Assembly: GCA_949317995.1 (NCBI GenBank)
Contig: OX439047.1
Location: 34,820,950-34,884,949 of the forward strand
Direction of reading: 5' to 3'
Length of the DNA: 64,000 nucleotides
Source: Acholoe squamosa
Taxonomy: Eukaryota; Annelida; Polychaeta; Phyllodocida; Polynoidae
Numbering within the stretch: the first letter of the stretch is position 1; each line of letters opens with the position of its first letter. The position numbers and the translations under genes are program-made. Below are positions 1 through 12,165 of the stretch, piece by piece. The notes under the pieces are model-generated. The model was not told the origin of the DNA, did no database searches, and saw only the letters and a list, made by a program, of their open reading frames with translations.

Positions 1-3000
1 TAAGTCATTTTATATTGATGTTATATGCCATTCAAATGGAAAGACATTGGAGAATCAATCAGATTAAACCATGATAGATCTTGATAAGGCCTGTGATTCT
101 CTGTTGAGAAAACCTTTGATGATTATTCTAGGCCGTCGGATTATAGATGGTGGCCACTGAATTGCGAAATTTGTGGACATTGGGTGGCCCATGCCACATG
201 TTGACTGGTGTATACATTACCCCTAAATTTCCTCTCTTTCCAGGTCATAAGGGGGACCTCCTATGCCTGGGTGAATATTAGGCAGACTCAATACTTTCCT
301 GCTGAAGGACCATCTAATGATTTCAACCATATACCATTCTTCTTCCAATTTTGTGATTAACCAAGATCCTCAGAGGCCATATTGCTTAATGAAGTTGAGT
401 TTTCGAGTTGAGTGATAATGTACAATATTGTAAGAAAATCAGCTTGAATTGTGGACTGTCATCTAAGAGCATATTGAATATTTCATTCCCATTTGTATTT
501 TGTATCTTTTATTGAACTAATTAATTGGTGAATTAAAAGATTAGACATTCAATGACGGCACATTCCATGTTAAGTCTATCTTTTGGGGGTCATATTTGAA
601 GGCAAAGCATGGCACAATGTGTCATACAAGAGGACATATGGTACTTGACTTTACACATCAAATAGGAGAATAATAATGACGATAGCAAGAGATTTGATAT
701 GATCATCAGGTCCGCCTATGCATCAGCTTTAATTTGGTACCACTACTGTTTTTGCGCATCATATATTAATCATTTTAGAAGCATTTACACAAGAAAAAGT
801 AGGGTTTTTTTTTATAAGATTTAATTAAATGTTCAGAAATTATTAATAAATTGACTAAATATACCTTTAATTAAGCGTTTGGAAATGAAGACCTTAAAAA
901 ATCTCATTTTTTTTTCACCACTTTGGGGAGTCAGGAATTGTTTGAAATGTGTGGTTTGCCTGAATGCACCATGCTTGCAGGTAGTATTCTCTATGTCCAT
1001 TTTCTCTGTGAACCTACAAATAAATATTTGCGCTTGTATATAATTTAAGGACATTTTTCAATTGATCCTTCGCTTAGCATCTAATTAACACAGAGTCAAA
1101 ATGTAAAATGTGTTCAAAAGGTGAGATTACAATAATTTTAATTATTTACATACATAAGAGACTACTATCAGGAATCATTTTACAATTTTGCTGAGAAAAT
1201 GAAAATTCAAGTTGAGGACAGCCAGTTTTAGCCACTTGCCCATAATCAGACATCAATATTTCATACAAAATAGCACGGTAGGCCATCCAAAGAACCATGA
1301 AAAATACCACTGAGACTTTAGGATTGTCTAGAAACCATCCATATTATGCAACATACACATTATGTCACAAGATATGAACTAAATGCATCTGAGGACATAG
1401 AAAGATAGACTTAAGCTGGAATGTGCCTGACCCGTCTTGTGAACCTGTCTTGTGACAAAGCAGACGTGCCTGTGTTCTCATGTTATGTAATAAAAAAAAT
1501 TAACCAAATAAATGCAACATTTCTTTTTATTCATAATACATGTATCAAAATGAGTTTATTATCATTTATTGTTTACAAGAGAATGTGCAGAAGGTATCCC
1601 ATATATCACCCTCGCCCCTTTTGTCATGCTTTAGAAATGTGTAGGAGACATGGACCCCTTTCCCTGTTACATGACCCCCTAGAGGCTAATGATTAACTTT
1701 GGGATAATATTGAAATTGCGCTGGTGGGTGACAAGGTCTGTTTGGCCTGCGAGTACAAAAAGTATGGAAGGGCATTGGCCATTATTTCCTTACTTTTCAA
1801 TTGATTTAAATGAATTTTGTATTTCCAGAAAATTTTGCAGGTCAAATAATTGTTCCTGGAAGATATTCATTAAAATTTTATCTGAGGTACAAATCATATA
1901 TATTATGATGTAGACCTAATATTGTGACAAAACAAATAGCATGAATACCATCTCAAAATGTTAATGTTCCATCCAAAGTTCAGATTTGGTGAAATATGAG
2001 TAAATTCGTCGGAAATGTCATGTGAGATACAAAAGAATTATGATGCCTTATGATATAAGAACTTAAAATTAACTTGCTATGTTTTTTTTTTCTTATGAGC
2101 AATCCTACCGACCATTCTTCCTAGTCTTTACAGGTTTAACTTGAAATAGGATATTTGGCCCAGGTAATAAACATTGTTCGCACTAGCGTTGTGTCAAGTG
2201 GGGAGCGCTCCCAATCCACTGCGTGTATTATTTGTTGGATAATCCTAGATAGGTCTCACTTATCCTACTTCTGTTTGGATACAAAAAGCGAACGGTCCTA
2301 TATCCTGCTCTTCTTTTCCCTTTTCTATAGGCTTGATCCTGTTGCACTAGATAGGGTGGGCTTATGAATATGAAACGTATCTTGTTCTCTATTCTTTTCC
2401 TTTTTGTCGTTTTAACAAACAAGCCTGCCCCACTACTACCGAGAAACCATTACCGATAGAACGTGAAGTAGGCCGTCTGTGACTAATTGTTATACATCGT
2501 ACCAAGTAAAAAGATCAAGCTGTGTAAGAGATTTTGGGAGCAAAGTATCGACTTCATGTCCTACACCCCCTATACCCTTAGCCTATACCCAGCTCCATAC
2601 TAAATTTCAGTGGTCACAGAAGACCCTTAACGTTGATTCAACAGTCTGTACTCACTGGGTTGTTTGATGATAATTAGTCTAAACAAGAATGCCTTAGACC
2701 AGCATTTAAAACTATCAATTCAATATAGGAGATACAGATGAGTAGGCCTACTCAATAAATTTAAATCTGTAATGGTGGAATACATGTAATGGTCATCATC
2801 TGGTGTAGTTTCAATAGTGGAAATGCAAATGATATAATGAATTATTTGTTTTAAGCACAACATTAGATATTATATTTAGCCATGATGGGTAAGTTCAACT
2901 TCATGATGTTTGTTAAAAACGTCAAACTTGATCCGAAAAAAATGACCATGTAAACCATTATCTGGAAACATGTCGACCAACACAGGGGAACACTTATAAA

Positions 3001-3095
3001 TAGTGAGGATGTATGATGAAAATGCTGAATGATGTAGAAATATTGCATGTCTCATACTGGATGATGGCGGTCACACTAAAGGCTTGGCGGAATTA
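1..3095. other. AT-rich non-coding stretch, nothing recognised
   Basis: About 3.1 kb with stop codons dense in all frames. The longest open frames are under 100 codons and carry no motif I recognise. No tRNA, LTR or terminal inverted repeat pair was found by eye. It may be host intergenic or intronic DNA, or repeats too old to recognise. Confidence 0.5.
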
Positions 3096-3097
3096 TA

Positions 3098-5130
3098 TGA
3101 AGAGTTTGGTTCAAAAATGCAATAAACACCATTTTGGAAAAAAATGGAGTTAAGATGAGAAAACAATAGGTTAGGGTAAGTGAAAAAATGTTGCAAAATC
3201 ATTTTTTCCAAAACAGTCACCATTTGGCACCTAGGGGTCACCTAAAATCCCATTTTTTCCAAAATGCAATAAATTCCACACCGGTTTTGTTCCAAAACAT
3301 AATAAATCCACTCAGCCAGACATTGTCATGACATGTTTGTTCATTAATATCCTTATGGGCCTGTGTACAAATGACGTCATGCATTTTTGGACCATTTTTG
3401 ACCCCCCCTCCCCCCCTTGTCATGTTTCGTCATACAACACTTGACCCCCCCTCAGCATGACGTCATGCAGAGAGATACCCCCCCCCCCCACCAAGTGCAT
3501 GAATAGTGAAGGCCTATAGGCTATAAACAAATTAAAATGGTTCAAAGGGACATATAATGGGTGTGAAATGGCAATAAAGGATAAGATACATGCAAAGCGA
3601 AAAAAGAACTAGCACTGATCAACAAATGAACAGAGAAACATGCCAAACACTGTCAGCTTATATAATGTATGGGTCCCTATATGCAGGCTGTACCATTTCG
3701 GTGCCTTATAGTTATACACGGAGTACTATGGTAGTGATCATACACAAGTATTTCCTGTCACAAAAGGGCTAAAAAACTGTCTAGATCAATAGTCCAATAC
3801 AGGTAATAGTCTGCCTTCTTTGCAGCGAAAGCTGTACACTTGTCAGCGAAGAGAAAATCGAGAACAGTTATTATTAAGGATCATATAGTTCAAGAGCTTG
3901 AATGTATTGATATATTGAATGTATTGATTTAATCTGTAACTTGAACCATATAAAAGTGTACTAGAAATAGGTTTCAGGCAGAACACTGAATTTAGTGAGT
4001 GGCCTAATAGAAAAAAAAATCTCCCCAAGCATCCCCTCAGTGAAAATAGCAACAGGGTGGTGGAGAGCTCTAGGGGAGTGTTCGTTATTTATCAACAGTG
4101 GGATTCCGGGATGGGGTGGATTGGGGGAGGAGCAAAATAATTTTGACACCTCAAGGAGGGGGGGGGAGGGAAATATCACACCTTTTCAAAAAGAAGCCTG
4201 TGGATTACTATTGATGCTGCCCTGAGGCAACAGCAGCAGTTCAGGGGTATTTTAGGTGCATCATTTTAGATCCTGAGGGCAGCAGTGGCCCTTTTCAAAA
4301 AGGGTTAAATTGGTATAGGTAGGATAGAGTAGTAGTGCCCCCTTATAGTGGCCTGACATCACCTTGATTTTACACTGACATTGATGGCAGTGACACTCAT
4401 TGAGTGAGATGTCTGAGGAATGCATGCATGTAGGGCCTATAGGTAAAACATTTATGTCAGATGAATGCATTAAACTTCCCTACCTTTACAAATCTTTTTA
4501 CAAAAGTTTTTGTTCTTGCCAAAACCAAAGCATATTTTGATTTCTTGATGACATGATGCCATGCAGCCCATGACCCCCCCTCCCCCCCTTGTCATACTTG
4601 GTCATGGCAAGTGGGACCCCCCATCCCCCCTCCTGCATGACGTCATTTGTACACAGCCCCTATTTCTATGGAATTAATGTCATATCACTAAGTTTTGTAT
4701 CCTTATTCCTAATAAAAATTAACTTTGCTGGTGAGGAGAGAGGTAAATAGATGTGAAAACCATATTGATGGATTTATTGCATTTTGGAAAAAGAACAGGA
4801 TTTATTGCATTTTGCAAAGAAATAAATGATAAATCACCATTTGTCTGTAAAAGATCCATCAGTGTAAAAAAAAAGTATTGTATTTTTGGAAGAAAACAGT
4901 TTGGTGGATTTATTGCATTATGGAAAAAAATGGGATTAAATCACTGAATATATCTGTGAAGGAAGACACAAGGATTTCAAAACAAATGTTGAGGCGTTTT
5001 ATTTATGGTATATTAGATATTAGAACTTACAAAAATTACCATCCCCTCTTCAATTTTTTGGAATGATAAATGTCTCATTATCTCAAAACATCCAAAATGG
5101 ATTTGCTGCGTTTTGGAACCAAACTCTTCA
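3098..5130. mobile_element. 2.0-kb non-autonomous inverted-repeat DNA transposon, TA flanks
   Basis: The left end starts TGAAGAGTTTGGTTC and the right end is its reverse complement (GAACCAAACTCTTCA with minor differences). TA flanks both ends (3096-3097 and 5131-5132). Inside each arm a short unit, ATTGCATTTTGG or its complement, recurs several times in opposite orientation. A second inverted pair, built around TGACGTCAT and runs of C, lies at about 3360-3480 and 4555-4665. No transposase frame is visible. The TA duplication suggests, but does not prove, a Tc1/mariner-type mobiliser. Confidence 0.6.
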
Positions 5131-5390
5131 TATGGGTGAGCAGACAGGAGAAGCAAGAACGTAATCTGCTGGATGAAACTTACAGAATCATGAGGTTATA
5201 ACTAGGGTTTGCACTGGTGTTCCTCTCTGAATTTAAAATGAAAAAGTTCAACTCTCTGAGTCAAAAGTTTTCCCCCCATCAAAAACCCTTTTTTATCAAC
5301 CTTTTGACTGATAGATCAAATCTGATTGTACTTCAGGTAAGTCGGAAATATCTTACTGGAATCAGCCCTCCAGCTTAGTGAATCTTTAAG

Positions 5391-5561
5391 TATGTTATAC
5401 TATGATTATGATATGCCCTAAATCCATATTATGTTCCCGGTTGAAAAGAAACAGACTATGACCGTCCTATAGAGTCTGGGTCATCAGGTGTCACTGCATG
5501 TGTTAAATGTATATATCGTAAATAATTCTGAAGTTCTAGATTATGACCTCGAAAGTCCTAT
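5391..5561. repeat. Dispersed repeat, copy A (partner at 51535-52051)
   Basis: Shares the block from AAATCCATATTATGT to GAAAGTCCTAT, including AAACAGACTATGACCGTCC, with 51914-52051. The short upstream piece TATGTTATACTATGATTATGA is also shared (51537-51557). In copy A the two pieces are nearly adjacent; in copy B about 350 bp separates them. No coding potential. Confidence 0.65.
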
Positions 5562-5621
5562 CACCAGAAGAGAAGTCAGCCATTTGAAACATGTTACTGG
5601 CACTTGCCTATAAGTGACCAA

Positions 5622-5661
5622 GATAGGTTATATCATATTTAGGTAGGTTATATCATATTTA
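5622..5661. repeat. Tandem duplication of a ~20-bp unit
   Basis: The unit TAGGTTATATCATATTTA occurs twice in direct tandem. It looks like a simple replication-slippage repeat. Confidence 0.7.
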
Positions 5662-5709
5662 TGCCAAGCCATAACCCTCTATTGAGTGTATATTTTGCTA
5701 TGTTGGTTA

Positions 5710-5950
5710 GGCCATTTAATTAAAATAAACCCAAAAAATTTATCTTCCCTATATTGACTTCCCGAAAAAGTAAATTTGATCAAGAAAAGATGCATGAAAA
5801 GTGCATTTTTGGGGTGTTCTAGGTGGACTTTCTTTTTTGCCTCTAGCCACTGGGAAAAGTTGGCTTCAAAATTCAACTTTTTTTTTACCTCTGGCCGTCC
5901 AAAATGTCAGCTAAAAATCCCGTAATCCAAGTAATTTTAATTAAATGGCC
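5710..5950. mobile_element. 241-bp Harbinger/Tourist-type MITE
   Basis: A perfect 17-bp inverted repeat (GGCCATTTAATTAAAAT at 5710-5726, complement at 5934-5950) is flanked by TTA on both sides (5707-5709, 5951-5953). GGCC termini with a TWA duplication are typical of PIF/Harbinger elements. There is no coding capacity. It is a different family from the element at 35672-44593, whose ends start GAGGCC. Confidence 0.65.
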
Positions 5951-6185
5951 TTAGGGAATATAAGTGAATTAGTTCAACCAACTGACTATAAGGTAAAGTA
6001 GGCGAGGGTCGGAATACAGGAAGGTATACTGGAGCAAATGAGTAAGAAACACAATTTCAGTAAGGAAAGAAAAATGCATGGTTCTGGATACAAGCCACTT
6101 TTAATTTATTCCTGTCTTTGCATTCAAGAATTATTGTGTCTTGCCTATAGTTTCTTTCTCAAAATTCGAACTTAATCCCGGCCAT

Positions 6186-6420
6186 TTTTTAACCAATCAA
6201 AACATTTTGTTTTTTCAACCAAGTAAAACCGTTTATTAGTTATGTCTCTTTTACGTTAGAAAAACGTTTTTTAACCTGAAATAAAAACGTTTTATAAGAA
6301 CGTCAAAAAACATTTTTTTTAATACATGTAAAAACGTTTTTTGACTTTGAAAAAAAAATTGTTTTGCAAACTAATAGGGACCAAATAAAACGTTTTTTAA
6401 CATCAAAAAACGTTTTTCTG
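6186..6420. repeat. AAACGTTTT short-period palindromic repeats
   Basis: The palindromic core AAAACGTTTT, with one- or two-base variants, recurs about seven times at irregular spacing. The region has high hairpin potential and no coding sense. Origin unknown. Confidence 0.55.
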
Positions 6421-6932
6421 CCAAGGGGGTAATTGCTTCTCCAGATATTTACCGTAATTTATGTCATGGTTGCTATGAACGTCACTATAGATTAGTACTA
6501 GAACCGCCATATTCAATGGGGGGCATTGAATACAATGTGTTCGTATTCAATAGCTAACGTTCACATGACTCATGTTTGATAAAACAAGTTGATTTGTCTA
6601 TTTAAAGACAAGATAACCCTGTAGGCCATGACATAAATGCAAATGTCCACTCCCATGGAACGTTTTTGCATCACATTATAAGGTGTCGTTGAATACGGAC
6701 AGCCTCACCTCGGTGAATACGATACAAAAATATTCCATGATACAAAGTCCAGGAATGGTACTCAAATATAACTTCTATACATTTAAAGTGTGAAAATCCC
6801 CGGCAGTCTGGGTTGTGCCCCCCCTAGCTCTGCTGGCATAACGGTGAGGCGACGACTGCGGGCTGTCCGCTGCCATAACCACGAGACGCATTCAAATGAA
6901 TCCAAGCCGAGACGGCTGCTGAGGGGTGAGAC

Positions 6933-7006
6933 GCGGTGGTCTAGTGGTTAGCGCAATGCACTCAGCAGTTAGAGGTAGGCGGGACGAGTCCCGGTCCGAG
7001 CGCATC
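6933..7006 (+). other. tRNA-like segment, probable SINE head or tRNA pseudogene
   Basis: The segment has a tRNA-like A-box area (GGTCTAGTGGTTAGCGC) and a B-box-like block (GGGACGAGTCCC) at tRNA spacing. The T-arm loop is too short, the acceptor stem does not close well and the anticodon arm is unclear. It is therefore not called as a functional tRNA; a tRNA-derived SINE head is the better guess. Confidence 0.4.
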
Positions 7007-7146
7007 TTTTTTTCGCCGTGTGTATAGATATGATACAAAGCCCGGGGAGGCGAGGATTTTTGTTTTCAACTTGTTTTTATTGATATTCTATTGATTATTT
7101 ATTGATTTTTTATTGATTAATCATGTAATAAAGACAGTAAGGAATA

Positions 7147-7251
7147 GGCTAACGGGCACCTCAGTCAGTGTATTGTAGGATATCGTAACTCGTGGCCTAC
7201 GGCCACTCGTTACGATATCCTACGATACACTGACTTCAGTGCCCGTTAGCC
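7147..7251. repeat. 105-bp near-perfect palindrome (hairpin)
   Basis: Arms of about 50 bp, from GGCTAACGGGCAC to its complement GTGCCCGTTAGCC, meet at a three-base loop around 7199. A few mismatches are scattered. No target duplication is evident. Could be a foldback element or a cruciform-forming junction left by a rearrangement. Confidence 0.75.
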
Positions 7252-7984
7252 CATTCATTACTCTCTTAATAGACAGATACATGTATTTTTGCTTTAGTTG
7301 AAAAGTATAACATTCACTATACAGGTAATGTATAGAAGAAGACTGAAGAGGGAAGTGATCAGGTGATGTACATGTATATGCAAGTGCTTGCATTACTGGG
7401 TAGTTGTTAGGAGGTGGGCCCTTCTCAGAATTCCCCACTGTTCTTAAGAAGGGTTTTTATCCCTTTCCTCACTAGGCCCATGACAGTGATAATTTTTATT
7501 CTCAACTGGCTGGAGTAGCGAGGAATTCACCTGCACCACCTAGTGATAATGCATACTATAAGTGGTTGAGAAATGCTGAGGGGGTGCACCAGGGCATCAG
7601 CTCTGTTGCCCTTAATAGTAAGAGGGAATAATCTCTCTAATTTCTGAATACCTGCTATATGTTCCCACCACCATCCAAATATTTAAAGCTGCTAGATTGT
7701 ACTCAAGGGAACTACTTGTAAAGATCGTTTACTATTACATGTTCTAGTATAGCCCGAGTGTAATTATCTTTGCTAACACACACAAGTCATGAATTATCCA
7801 TTGACTACTTATTTTATTCCATGATACCAATAGATAATCAATAGAACATCAATAAACTCAAGTTGAAAACAAAAATTGTTCCCCTTCCCTGGGACTCGAA
7901 GCCAGCCATAGTGTGTGTACACGATCGGTACATACACCTCAGCACCAGGCAGTGGTTGGTTTGGTTTGAACGCGTCCCGCGGTA

Positions 7985-8089
7985 CCGTATATCCTCGTGT
8001 TAAGGCCTGGTCAATTTGCCACTTAGTAAGGAGGTTTATGTGGTAGGCAGTACTAATACAAGCCTGGGCTTATAAACGAGGAAATATGG
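7985..8089. mobile_element. 105-bp CCGTAT-family MITE
   Basis: Termini CCGTATATCCTCGT and its complement ACGAGGAAATATGG are flanked by TA (7983-7984, 8090-8091). Interior words such as AAGCCTGGGCTTAT match the MITE at 53786-54223 and the array at 9.1-10.5 kb. The TA duplication suggests a Tc1/mariner or pogo-type mobiliser. It interrupts one of the inverted arms at 6.8-8.2 kb, so it is younger than that structure. Confidence 0.6.
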
Positions 8090-8227
8090 TATGCATGTTT
8101 GATTTAAACGTGTCTCGCGGTTATGGTAGCGGACAGCCTGCAGTCGTCACCGGGTCTTACACTTCAGCGCACGTCTCAGCTTGGCTTTGTTTGAATGCAT
8201 CCCGCAGTTATGGTAGCAGACACCCTG

Positions 8228-8320
8228 ACACCCTGACAATCCTGAAAATGTTATAAGCCGTAGTAGACCTTTTAGAGGCTAAAAATGCTTGATATACTGT
8301 ATTTTTTAGCGCGGCAACTC
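8228..8320. repeat. Isolated fragment of the TAAGCC array unit
   Basis: CACCCTGACAATCCTGAAAA through TTAGAGGCTAAAAATGCTTG matches 9459-9520 and 9941-10003 almost base for base. It is therefore a detached piece of the array unit about 900 bp away. Non-coding. Confidence 0.7.
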
Positions 8321-9115
8321 TAAGTCCTACTAGTGAGACTTGTAGACTAGTCAATGGTTCAGAGTCGCCATGGTGTAAGGGATAGGGGAGCCCTGATTTC
8401 TATTTTCGTTCACTGTTCTTCTCCTATGGACTATTTTGGCACAATATTGAGGCATTGTTATCAGCATATGTATGTACTAATGGTAGATAACTTGTTTTTG
8501 TGATATATGTTTAGTTTGGGTTTTATGATTAGATTAGACATTTCAGCTCCTGGAGCTCTATGGAAGATTAGCATAAGACAAAATTAAGATTCACCAATAC
8601 ATCTCTGTAGGCTTTATCTGATAATTCTGTGGTCTGAAATTGCTGTATATATGTACTAAAGGTTTCATCTCACAGGGGTATGGTATATTTGGATCATATA
8701 TTCTGTATTTGAAGGAGATATTTACTGTTTAGAATCTCTATAAATCTCTATGGAGAGACAAATGCTAAACTTGGTGTACCCTGTCTACAGAGGGGAGGGG
8801 GTTGTGACCAGCTGTATGCTGTTGGGGTTGGTAAGACTGCCACACACAACCCTAGTCATTCTGGGGTCCTTGGTGCATATGGTTCTGGGTCATTGAACAT
8901 GCCCACCTCTACCATTTGTAGTGGTCATCTATGGGCAGGCAGAACTTCTCGGTAGTAGACCTAGTAGTACAAGGCAGCACAAGAGTTACAGGGTGAGCCA
9001 GATGGTACAACCTTTAATTGCCTTTGAAGTTAGCTTTCCTATTATTCTATCACTAGACACAAGATTACAAGTTGCCGCGCTATATCTCACAGGACTATTC
9101 TCTACTATTCTATTA
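8321..9115. other. Non-coding spacer, nothing recognised
   Basis: No open frame with a recognisable product and no terminal repeats seen. The 87-codon frame at 8921-9184 runs into the TAAGCC array and is most likely chance. Confidence 0.4.
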
Positions 9116-10560
9116 AAATCTACAACACTACGGTTTTATTTTAATATAAGCCTGGCCTCAAATATAAGCCTGCCTCGTTTATAAGCCTGGTTAAGAGGTC
9201 TTTTGGGTGTAATATAAGCCAGGCTTTAAAAATATGCTTGGGTATAGGCTGGAATTCCAATTAAGATTATGTATTTCAGTCAAAATTGAGGGTATCATTT
9301 TAGATTCGAATTTATGTATTAACTCAAGAGGTTTAAAATGCTTGATGGGTATTTTTGATTATAAGCCGCACCCCGGTAATCTTGGAAATGCTATAAGCCG
9401 CAGTAGACCTTTCAGACACTCGAAATGCTTGACGGGTATTTTTGTTTATAAGCCGCACCCTGACAATCCTGAAAATGTTATAAGCCGTAGTAGACCTTTT
9501 AGAGGCTAAAAATGCTTGATATACCGTATTTTTTTATAATATAAGCCTGACCTCAAATATAAGCCTGCCTCATTTATAAGCCTGGTTAAGAGGTCTTTTG
9601 GGTGTAATATAAGCCAGGCTTTAAAAATATGCTTGGGTATAGGCTGGAATTCCAATTAAGATTATGTATTTCAGTCAAAATTGAGGGTACCATTTTAGAT
9701 TCGAATTTATGTATTAACTCAAGAGGTTTAAAATGCTTGATGGGTATTTTTGATTATAAGCCGCACCCCGGTAATCTTGGAGATGCTATAAGCCGCAGTA
9801 GACCTTTCAGAGACTCCAAATGCTTGACGAGGTATTTTTCTTTATAAGCCGCACCCTGGCAATCATGGAAATGCTATAAGCCGCAGTAGACCTTTTTAAG
9901 GCTCGAAATGCTTGACGGGGAATTTTTGTTTATAAGCCGCACCCTGACAATCCTGAAAATGTTATAAGCCGTAGTAGACCTTTTAGAGGCTAAAAATGCT
10001 TGATATACCGTATTTTTTTATAATATAAGCCTGACCTCAAATATAAGCCTGCCTCGTTTATAAGCCTGGTTAAGAGGTCTTTTGGGTGTAATATAAGCCA
10101 GGCTTTAAAAATATGCTTGGGTATAGGCTGGAATTCCAATTAAGATTATGTATTTCAGTCAAAATTGAGGGTACCATTTTAGATTCGAATTTATGTATTA
10201 ACTCAAGAGGTTTAAAATGCTTGATGGGTATTTTTGATTATAAGCCGCACCCCGGTAATCTTGGAGATCCTATAAGCCGCAGTAAACCTTTCAGAGACTC
10301 GAAATGCTTGACGAGGTATTTTTCTTTATAAGCCGCACCCTGGCAATCTTGGAGATGTTATGAGCCACAGTAGACCTTTTAGAGGCTTAAAATGCTTGAT
10401 ATACCTTATTTTTTTAATATAAGCCTGGCCCCAATATATAAGCATGCCTCGTTTATAAGCCTGGTTAAGAGGCCTTTTGGGTCCAATATAAGCCAGGCTT
10501 TAAAAATAAGCTTGGGTATAGGCCAGAATTCCAATTAAGATTATGTATTTCAGTCAAAAT
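9116..10560. repeat. Tandem array of ~395-485-bp units rich in TAAGCC
   Basis: Three full units begin near 9140, 9535 and 10018, followed by a partial unit to about 10560. Each unit starts with an ACCGTATTTTTTT stretch, then several AATATAAGCCTG words, a unique block (GGCTGGAATTCCAATTAAGA and on), then TTATAAGCCGCACCC modules. The middle unit has an extra internal module, which explains its longer period. Adjacent units differ by only a few bases. Open frames of 72-91 codons recur in the same place in each unit and are artefacts of the repeat. The words link it to the CCGTAT MITE family. Confidence 0.8.
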
Positions 10561-11640
10561 TTGGATATTTACTTAGATATTTTTGTTTCCATGTACAATT
10601 TAATCGTTATACTACTAGCTAAACATATCAAGTCAGTGAACTGGTGTTTATTCACTGCGTCATTGGAAGAATCTTATTCTTTAGGACAAAGCAATAAATT
10701 TTCCTTTACCATTTAAGTGCTGCTGATGCAGTAATGCGATATGGCTATAGATTATGACAGTACATTAATAAAATGCTAGGAAAGTGCTAGCTATATCTAA
10801 AATGCTAGAAAAGTGCTGGCTATATCTTATTTAAGCTTTATATAAATTGTTAATGAGGCATGCTGTGTTAGCACATTAACTAATGTAACACAGCACACCA
10901 TTGCATCACTTTGAATATTGAGTGTCATGCACCCCTGTGTTGGTTAAACATCTGTTTGTTTTCCCATGACACTAAAATCCTTTAAGGGATGCTTGTGCAT
11001 GAAAGCACTGCACATTGATTGTTAAGATGCATTAATACAGTGTTGGTGAGAGTATCAGCTAATTTTTAATAAAGGCACTCTATGTAATTTCCAAGAAGGT
11101 TGATATGTTAGCAATTTATTACTATATTTTATCACTATATTGTGACTGGTGAGTATGATGCAGTTTTGTATCATGACTTATCTTTACAGAGCTAAAGATC
11201 CAGGATCCTGAAGCCTAATATTTATAGTTGATAAAATTCCTCTGGAACTACATATCATGTCATAACATATGACATATCAAATTAAAGGTCTCAGAGAGTA
11301 CAACTCAGGTCTCTTATTGATGAATAGTTTCCCTCATAAATAATGTTGAAGTAGGCCCCGACATATTTGAATGAAGATCCAAGATGGCCGAAATGCACTA
11401 AACTGCAGGCTGATTATTTTGAGGTTAGAGGCTAGATCTAAAATACTATCTACTCTATTAACAATAAAAGCTCATCATTCCTATGATGGGGAGAAGCTTT
11501 GTTTTATGTGGGCCCCTGACAATATTAATTGCCATGGAATTTTGAAGAAAAATCAAGTTAACTTTGAAAAAAGTACATATTTTTATCTAGCCTCTTTTGG
11601 TTTATCTGTTCCTGGCAAGCAGCTTGACCACCCTCTGTGA
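10561..11640. other. Spacer with a small tandem repeat
   Basis: AT-rich with no recognisable gene. Around 10773-10833 a ~30-bp unit (AAAATGCTAGGAAAGTGCTA and on) occurs twice. The 89-codon frame at 11371-11640 matches nothing I know and has no supporting signals. Confidence 0.4.
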
Positions 11641-12000
11641 TATGCTTTAGGTACGCGCGCACGGCAAAAACGATCGTAACGGCGAAATTTCGCCGCTATT
11701 TAACCAGATATCACTTTAATTCGATGCAAACAAGCAAATAAGACCATAATCGATAGATTCTCGCATGAAATTGGCTGCTGTTTCTTTTCACGTGCTAGAT
11801 TCCACTCGTCGGCAACCAGCTATTGGTCATTTCCTGTTTACTTTCTGGAACCTTCCCATAAGAACCGCTTGCTTGTTATTTTCCCTGCTAATTATTCATA
11901 GGTTTGACAATTTTCTCTGTTATAAAAGCCAAAATCATTGAAATAACTGTTTTCAGAGAGGACTATTTAGCTCACTGGTTTGATTTTAACATGAAACTGA

Positions 12001-12165
12001 GTGCTGATTGGTTGATGCTCGCGAGGGGGCGGAGCTTATGGCTTTGGGTTTCCTTTATAAGACGAGGAGTTTGCAGGCCTGCCATAGTCACAGCTTGCAT
12101 CACTGACCATCTTACATTGGGACATGGTGCACTGCTGAGACTATGCCTTTAGGTTAGTTCATCTT
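12001..12165 (+). promoter_or_regulatory. Promoter-like module A, copy 1 (CCAAT, GC box, TATA)
   Basis: GATTGGTTG (CCAAT on the opposite strand), GGGGGCGGAGC (GC box) and TTTATAAGACGAGG (TATA-like) follow in order within about 60 bp. Next comes a conserved ~90-bp leader (CAGCTTGCATCACTGACCAT and on) ending TTTAG|GTTAG, a plausible splice donor. Start-site activity is inference from this architecture and its conservation in three copies. Confidence 0.45.

Larger units (their letters stand above)
6781..8230. repeat. Composite inverted-repeat element with nested insertions
   Basis: Two arms are inverted copies. The 6840-6913 segment (GACTGCGGGCTGTCCGCTG, then CATAACCACGAGACGC) reappears reverse-complemented at 8113-8158 and, more diverged, at 8177-8225. 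A second pair is about 7032-7110 and 7800-7890 (GTTTTCAACTT, then repeated ATTGAT). Between the arms lie a tRNA-like segment, a long hairpin and a small CCGTAT MITE. It is probably a decayed non-autonomous element; the class is not determined. Confidence 0.5.

Noticed and set aside
6933-7006. Functional tRNA gene
   Set aside because: The acceptor stem does not pair and the T-loop is too short; kept only as a tRNA-like segment.
9234-10331. Repeated 72-91-codon frames starting MLGYRLEFQLR as a small gene family
   Set aside because: They fall at the same place in each tandem unit of a non-coding TAAGCC array and have no start context or domain; they are products of the repeat.
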